The notes under the pieces: generated by a model | What the model saw: only the letters and a program-made list of their open reading frames with translations | Told to the model about the DNA's origin: nothing | Database searches by the model: none | Position numbers and translations under genes: made by a program | Assembly (NCBI GenBank): GCA_023053545.1 | Contig: JAKZAN010000004.1 | Coordinates: 6,696,001 to 6,760,000, forward strand | Reading direction: 5' to 3' | Source of the DNA: Lepidurus packardi | Taxonomy: Eukaryota > Arthropoda > Branchiopoda > Notostraca > Triopsidae | DNA: 64,000 nt | Shown: positions 58,350 through 64,000 of the stretch, piece by piece | How the letters are laid out: every line of letters starts with the position of its first letter | How positions within the stretch are numbered: the first letter of the stretch is position 1

Positions 58350-61300
58350 GGATTGATCTCTATAAAAGTTCGATACATTATTTTTTAAGAAAAGTAAATG
58401 TTTTTTTTTAAAGTACTTTTTTTAGAGTGAATGGTTACTTACTTTTTTCAGTGTGCCTTATAGTAGTAGGGTGCTGTTTCGAAGGTACTGTATGCGAATT
58501 GTGACTGGACTGTTCTTGGTTGTTCCTTGTCAGGTCTTTTATACTCGGATTGGATCGTAGAGTTGAGGTCTGGAAGAATAGATTCATCCTAAAGTCAGGT
58601 CCGGTCAAAAGTTCAGGTCAGTCATTAGGGAAAAAGATTCAGTCAATAATCAGGTCGTTCTCTCCCCCCTTTGTTAACGAAAAGGGTGAATTTGCAAAGA
58701 AAAAAGTTCCAAAGGGTACAACCAGTTAATGAGAGTCATGTAAAATTTTCATCCTTAGTTCGAGTGTCAAAGCACGCTCTGAAATTTCATTAGTTTGGTA
58801 GGATGGTCACGTTCTTTTGCGTACCATGTCTTGCACTTTCCACTATTAGCGGCCTAAAAGTGTTCTTTTAGAGTTGTTTCTTTCGTTTTGTTTTTTAAGG
58901 GCGTCATGTTGGGGGATGACGTAGTTAAGAAATGGCACTTGGGTTAAATGTCGACGATCGTTGCTTTGTTTGCAAAAATTTTGGATACAATTTTCCTTAA
59001 TCGATGCTTGGAGTTTTCCATTTTCACCGAAAAAACATAATCTTGCTTTGTAAGTGAGTAAGATATATGCTTGGTTTTACTTGGATCCATTTGCACTTTC
59101 TGCGGATGATGGTATAGGATTTTTTTCCCCAATAAAACGAATATAGAAACTTTCCCACCTGTAAAAAACCCTGCGTGAAAATAACACAATCCAATGACGA
59201 GAAAAGACGTAAAAAGTAAAAAAAAGAAGTAAAAGGAAACGAGAAGCTGCCGTTCAAAACTCCCAATCAACTGGAACAGAAAAAAAAAATATGGCATCTC
59301 TTAACGAATATCCTATGCTATAATCAAGGTCCCCTAGTGTGGTTATATAAAAATGGCGGAAATAACAGAAAAAACAACCAAGAAAAGCGTGGATTCAAAT
59401 GTAAAAGAGCAGGTGTCGCTCGATCGCATTGAAACGACAACGTGGAAGTTTGGATATCCGTTATACATATACGTTCGCAGATACGTTCGCTTTCCGTAGA
59501 GGATGAGCGGTAGTAGATGGTTTGTATCTTCTTTGTGGAATTGCGTGAGTACTTTACGACACAGAAAGTGTAGGTAGATGTTGCGCCTTTTTTTTCTATG
59601 GATAAGATTATGTTTAAATAATTGTTTTCTTGGAGAAGATAGGATTTTGATAGGATAAAAAGCCGGAGAGAGCATGCAAAAATTGGAGTTCGTTAACGGA
59701 GAGTGTGGCATGATACTCTTAACAAAAACTTAGGAAAGCGATTTGATTGGAAAGAAGTTATGTTAAGATTTTACGATGTAGCGCTAAGGGAGTCAAAGTT
59801 AGCATGCATTTTAGTTCGAACAGGATTTATGGAGAGAAATTACTTATCGGTGATAATTGACAGGATATAGTAGTCATTCTTTTGTAAGAGAGAATGACGG
59901 TCTCAGTTGTAGCTGCTCCAAGTGAGGATGTTGATAATGTTGGACGTTTGTTGATCTTGTTAAGTTGATATAAAATAGCACGTTTGGGTGTTGTAACGGT
60001 TTGTGTTAGCGATGCATGCTTGTAGAACTTGCGTAATGGGAAAGTGCGTAATTAGTCCTAGAGAGAAAGTAAACGTTGATTCTAATTAGAATTAAGATTT
60101 TCAGGGAGCTCGTAAAAATTTTTCAATAGAAAAGTTCTTAATGATTTTACCATAGTTTTTGTCGATAGTCTTCTCCCGTAGTTTATCAATGCTGGGCTGG
60201 GAGCTTTTCTTCACACTTTTTACATTACGAAGGAAAGTGATTTTTTTTCTCAGTTCAGCAAGTTATCTACGGTTTTCATATTTGACAGAAATATAAGCAT
60301 CGCGTATGAGAAAGAAGCGGACTTGGAGTGGTGAATGTTGATAAACTAGAAATATTCCAGTTGTCCTAAATTGTTTGTGTTCTCTCTGCACTGTTGCATT
60401 CTGTTGTGAAAGAAAGATAATGAAAAGGAATAGTCTCCTGAAAATGAGTCAATTTGTAAATTTCTTCAGAAAATAGAATTAGAAAGAATAAGAAGTCATA
60501 TATACTTACTTGTATTTATTGCAGTTTTCCAACTGCAGTAGGGTCCGGTTAAAAAGTCTTGAAATTTTTAGCGAAATGCCATTGTTGGAAAATGGGTACG
60601 AGCGTATAAGTAGCCTATAATTGTTGGGAAGGCGCGAAATGTACTGAATGTAATTGCGGGGTTATTGATTCCTGTGTTTCGAATTTGTATTGTATACTAT
60701 GTCAGGAAGTGTTATGTATGGTATATACAGGGAGCATTTATTGAATGGTATTTGGGCAAACTACGATGAAAAGCATTTCACTTGACAGATTAAATGTCAA
60801 TAAGTGTAATACTGTACTGGATAGAAATATTATTATGAATTTAGATATTTTGAGAGATGTTCTCTTGTCGTGTGTTCTTATTTCGTGTTATGTGTACGTA
60901 CAGATACGTCACATATTTTTGTGTGGGGACGGCGATGGAGGAGTTTCGAGTTGGGGGGGGGGGGGGATTGGTCCTTTTTGTACTGTTTTCTGGTGGTGGT
61001 TAGTTGGAAAAAGAGAGGGTCAGTCAGAAAGAGTTAATAAGAGAAGGTGGAAAGCGATAGTCGGTTGAGTTGGAGCTGAGTTGAGTTGTCAATGTGCTGG
61101 AGAAAGAAGTTAAGCGGCAGTATAGTTATAGCGCCGAGTTATATAGAGGAGTGATTAAGCAACTGTTTATTTGTGGGAATGAAATACAGCTGATCGTTTA
61201 TTTTGTTCTAAAACGTTTTCGTGTGCTTGCATAACATTCGTTTACATAAAATATATTTATATTTAAACTTATTATTTTATAAATTAAATTTGTACGTCCA

Positions 61301-61356
61301 TGTTTCATCTTCTTATATGATTGATAATGCATGTGTAAGTCCTTGGCAGTTTGAGG
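58350..61356. other. Helentron interior between RPA-like and helicase genes
   Basis: About 3 kb without a recognisable protein. Minus-strand ORFs at 58944-59297 and 59343-59711 have hydrophobic or random composition and no known motif. A run of 14 G lies at 60953-60966. It is presumably internal element sequence, but a second nested insertion cannot be excluded. Confidence 0.5.
60953..60966 (+). repeat. Poly-G tract (14 bases)
   Basis: Uninterrupted G run in TGG-rich surroundings. It could form a quadruplex and is a likely site of sequencing or assembly length error. Confidence 0.9.
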
Positions 61357-64000
61357 TTAAGTATCAGGTAATTGAATGTGAATAATTTTGTGATCTGAAT
61401 AGTATGTTTCATACACACCAGTTTTAGGATTGTGTAAGTTAGAGTAAATATGATCCAACGTTGATGAATAGTCGGTTGTATAGGAAGTAATATGCTGTCT
61501 TAGAGTCAGGGGTTTGAGTATGTCGGCAATTTTGGCAGCGTATGTAGTGTGAGTATGCATATTGACATTAAAATCGCCCATAAGTATAATTCTTTCAAAG
61601 GAGCTGTCAACGTCTCGTACGAGTTGCTCCAGTGCGTCGTACAACTTTTCTATATTGTGCCCATGATGTCTATATAATACGTATACTGCTAATCGTAATT
61701 CCTTAACATGATAGGTAGCTACTTCAAGGTATTTGTTGGAACACAGACGAGTAAAAATTCCAGTAAGTTTGGAATAAATAACGATTCCATAAGGTGAATT
61801 ACCCTGGTGAGTTGTAGCGAAATCCATACGGTGTAACTGGAAGTCTGGTAAGTTATAGTCGTTGTCTCTATCAGTTGTGCATAAACGAGTTTCACACATG
61901 GCAAATATAGCGGTCATTGCGATGAAAGGATCACATAGAATGTCGGGAATGTGTTTTCGTAATGAGACGACGTTTAGGAACGCCACGATTTTTGTTTCAG
62001 ATAGAACAACAGATCTTACGTCCTCCAGTGTGAGTTTTTGAGGATTGCTTCGGAGACGATCCACTTCATTTTTTATGTCGGAAGACACTTTAATACCGGA
62101 TTCATTAAGATCTTCAATGTAAAGGCCATCAAGTCGTTTGGCTCTGCTGATCGCTACGTAATGCATGTTGCATGTTGCGTGAGCCAAGTTAACAACCACC
62201 TGCTCCATCGTTTGTCCTTGAGCACGATGAATTGTTTTTGAGCTATTAGGTCTTAACGGGTACTGGAGTCGCTCGAATTCTGTTCTAAGGAACGTGTATC
62301 TACAAGTTACAGGGAATACAGGTGTCCATTGTTTTGAAACTGTGCAGTCTTGTTGGTATAATTGTAGATATTTGTCACGGCAATGCTTACCCACAGAACT
62401 GTCTTTAAATTCTACCCAAATGGGAGCCTGTTTCGAACAATGTAATATAGGACACGTGTGCTTAAAATTCGCGTCAACATTGTCTTTACCTAGAGGTGGT
62501 AAATTTTGTGGTAATCTTCTAATTGTACATTCGGATCCATTCGCCATACCATCACTAACGTCAGAGTTAATATTATACTCAAAAGGCAAATCAATTGCTA
62601 TGAATAAATAACGAATACTGTTACTACTAGTAGTTTTATTAGGTAACTTCTTTAATAAAGAATTTGTATCGATACCCTTACAGCCTTTTATGGGCATATC
62701 ATTACTAACTATTAAAATTTTATCATTTTGCGCATTTTCCCATTCTTTTTGGTTGTAGCAGTCAACGTCGTTATTTCGGTAACTAATCCGTTGTATATGT
62801 GGAGGGGGCTTCGGAGAAATTCGGCTACGCAATAAGGAAGTATCTTCCTTTGTATGTTTTCCTTCACGTAGACGGTTCAGTAGCTCGGCGAACTTTAAGT
62901 CTTCTTTTTGTCGCATAATTTGTTGTAGTTCATAAATTTTAAAGTTGTCTATCCACAGATGTTGGGCTAAGCAACGTGCCCCTGTATTTGAATATTTGAA
63001 AATAGGCTGGGCCTTTGTAGGTGGTAGCTGAAAGAGATCACCGACACATAATATTGATTTGCCTCCAAATATTCGGGAACAGCCAAATATTTCTTTCAAA
63101 CGGAAATCAATATAATAAAGCATATTTATTCCAACCATGGAAACTTCGTCTATTATAAAAAGCTGTACGTCACGGAATAATATGGCTAATTGGGAGCGAA
63201 CTTGTGAATTTAGGGACAAAAAAGAATTGTTAGCATCAAACATTTTGCCAGCTGGAATATGAAACGTGCTGTGTATTGTTGATCCGCCTACACTGAATGC
63301 TGCTTTGCCTGTGTAAGCTACTATTACAACTTTCTTTGTATCAGGATTCGAGTTAGGAGCCTTATTATAGTACCGTGTTAAGCACGCGTTAATAGCTCGA
63401 ACAACCACACTTTTTCCAGTCCCCGCTCCACCGCTTAGGTATCTGCAATAGCTTCCAGTTTTTGTTTTATGCATAAATAACAGATCTAAAACAAATAATC
63501 GTTGTTCTACATTAAGACTACGCATTAAACTGTAATACTCTTCGTCTTGTAATCCGTAATGTTCTATTACCCTTACTGCCTTCCCTAGTCCCGCATCATC
63601 AACGCTGCAAGTCGGTAAGTCTCTTCCTATATCTGGAATTGGCATACAGTTATACTCTGGATCGTACATTTGATTAGGGGCATTTTCTTGCTCTTGCGTT
63701 ACTTCTTCGTCTTCCGAGTCTATATGGCTGAAATAGTTACGATCAAAAAACTCGTGGAGAGGTTTCTCTAAAATATCGTCAACAGTAGAACTGTAAGGTT
63801 CATAGATGTCGCGCTCTTTTAGTACACGACGGAACACGTTATTCTGAAAATACTTCGCTTCGTAGGTTTTTTGGTCTTTCAGTTCTTTGTGGTCTCGCCA
63901 TGGCCAATATAACATCAGTTTCGTGTGGTAATATTTCTCGGGGTTACCCTCACGACGATAATTCATAAAGCGTAGGATGCGTTGTTTCGTTCTAACTGTG
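61357..64000 (-). CDS. Helentron helicase-endonuclease polyprotein, partial at the N-terminus
   Basis: The reading frame is open from the right edge of the window to the stop at 61357; the first internal Met is at 63966. Counting from it, Walker A is GGAGTGKS at 179-186, Walker B is IIDEVSM near 271-277, and GDLFQLPP is at 309-316. Later come HRAQGQTMEQV and YVAISRAKR, all PIF1-family helicase motifs. The upstream part (YYHTKLMLYWPWR) is the Helitron-specific segment between Rep and helicase. The last 220 residues form an endonuclease/exonuclease/phosphatase domain with its catalytic markers NVVSLRKHI, CETRL, GDFNVN and SDHKI. The protein would unwind and nick DNA during rolling-circle transposition. 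No stop or frameshift is seen. Confidence 0.9.
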   Translation of the reverse strand, partial: TVRTKQRILRFMNYRREGNPEKYYHTKLMLYWPWRDHKELKDQKTYEAKYFQNNVFRRVLKERDIYEPYSSTVDDILEKPLHEFFDRNYFSHIDSEDEEVTQEQENAPNQMYDPEYNCMPIPDIGRDLPTCSVDDAGLGKAVRVIEHYGLQDEEYYSLMRSLNVEQRLFVLDLLFMHKTKTGSYCRYLSGGAGTGKSVVVRAINACLTRYYNKAPNSNPDTKKVVIVAYTGKAAFSVGGSTIHSTFHIPAGKMFDANNSFLSLNSQVRSQLAILFRDVQLFIIDEVSMVGINMLYYIDFRLKEIFGCSRIFGGKSILCVGDLFQLPPTKAQPIFKYSNTGARCLAQHLWIDNFKIYELQQIMRQKEDLKFAELLNRLREGKHTKEDTSLLRSRISPKPPPHIQRISYRNNDVDCYNQKEWENAQNDKILIVSNDMPIKGCKGIDTNSLLKKLPNKTTSSNSIRYLFIAIDLPFEYNINSDVSDGMANGSECTIRRLPQNLPPLGKDNVDANFKHTCPILHCSKQAPIWVEFKDSSVGKHCRDKYLQLYQQDCTVSKQWTPVFPVTCRYTFLRTEFERLQYPLRPNSSKTIHRAQGQTMEQVVVNLAHATCNMHYVAISRAKRLDGLYIEDLNESGIKVSSDIKNEVDRLRSNPQKLTLEDVRSVVLSETKIVAFLNVVSLRKHIPDILCDPFIAMTAIFAMCETRLCTTDRDNDYNLPDFQLHRMDFATTHQGNSPYGIVIYSKLTGIFTRLCSNKYLEVATYHVKELRLAVYVLYRHHGHNIEKLYDALEQLVRDVDSSFERIILMGDFNVNMHTHTTYAAKIADILKPLTLRQHITSYTTDYSSTLDHIYSNLHNPKTGVYETYYSDHKIIHIQLPDT

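Larger units (their letters stand above)
57306..64000 (-). mobile_element. Helitron (Helentron type), partial, continues past right edge
   Basis: On the minus strand there is a PIF1-type helicase fused to an apurinic-endonuclease-like domain (64000 to 61357), then an RPA-like protein (58349 to 57306). Helicase plus endonuclease is the hallmark of the Helentron branch of rolling-circle transposons, and an RPA partner is common in animal Helitrons. The HUH Rep nuclease would lie upstream on this strand, beyond the window. Open frames suggest a young copy. The left end is not defined. Confidence 0.8.

Noticed and set aside
58944..59711. Two ORFs inside the Helentron
   Set aside because: Hydrophobic or low-complexity composition, different frames, no known Helitron domain.

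Overview
The window is invertebrate animal nuclear DNA. It is AT-rich, has many short introns (mostly about 45 to 120 bp) with GT-AG or occasional GC-AG borders, and carries three clear metazoan orthologues: DOP1, GPR155/LYCHOS and TOLLIP. Short introns and small intergenic gaps indicate a compact genome. A crustacean-like or other compact invertebrate would fit, but the species cannot be named from the sequence alone.

Layout. 426-1029 (+) is a small three-exon gene of unknown function. 5873-7946 is a pogo/Tigger-type DNA transposon with perfect 23-bp inverted ends and a frame-broken transposase. 10707-19834 (-) is the DOP1 (Dopey) gene, 25 coding exons and about 2142 residues, with a decayed second Tigger-like element in one intron. 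20586-43147 (+) is a tandem array of eight apparently intact genes plus at least four broken copies of one secreted-protein family: signal peptide, PAN/apple-like cysteine module, Ser/Thr-rich linker, and a conserved roughly 200-residue C-terminal domain that I do not recognise. 45364-45957 is a tandem duplication and 46559-46934 a small inverted-repeat element. 49383-54656 (+) is GPR155/LYCHOS (15 coding exons, 947 residues). 55022-56485 (-) is TOLLIP (6 coding exons, 318 residues), tail to tail with GPR155. From 57306 to the right edge (-) lies a Helitron of the Helentron type: an RPA-like protein and a PIF1-type helicase fused to an endonuclease domain, whose Rep part lies beyond the window.

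The central array is the most interesting part. It has two subfamilies that differ in a set of co-varying cysteines and in the presence of intron 1. One gene (41859-43147) is a chimera: its N-terminal half belongs to one subfamily and its C-terminal half plus 3' flank is a near copy of another. Every intron in the family is phase 1, so exons can be exchanged without breaking the frame. Recent segmental duplication, gene conversion, pseudogenes and a retroelement insertion mark it as a fast-evolving locus. Recognition, defence or a secreted matrix are possible roles, but the sequence does not decide between them. DOP1, GPR155 and TOLLIP all act on endosome, lysosome or Golgi membranes in other animals, but their proximity here is probably chance.
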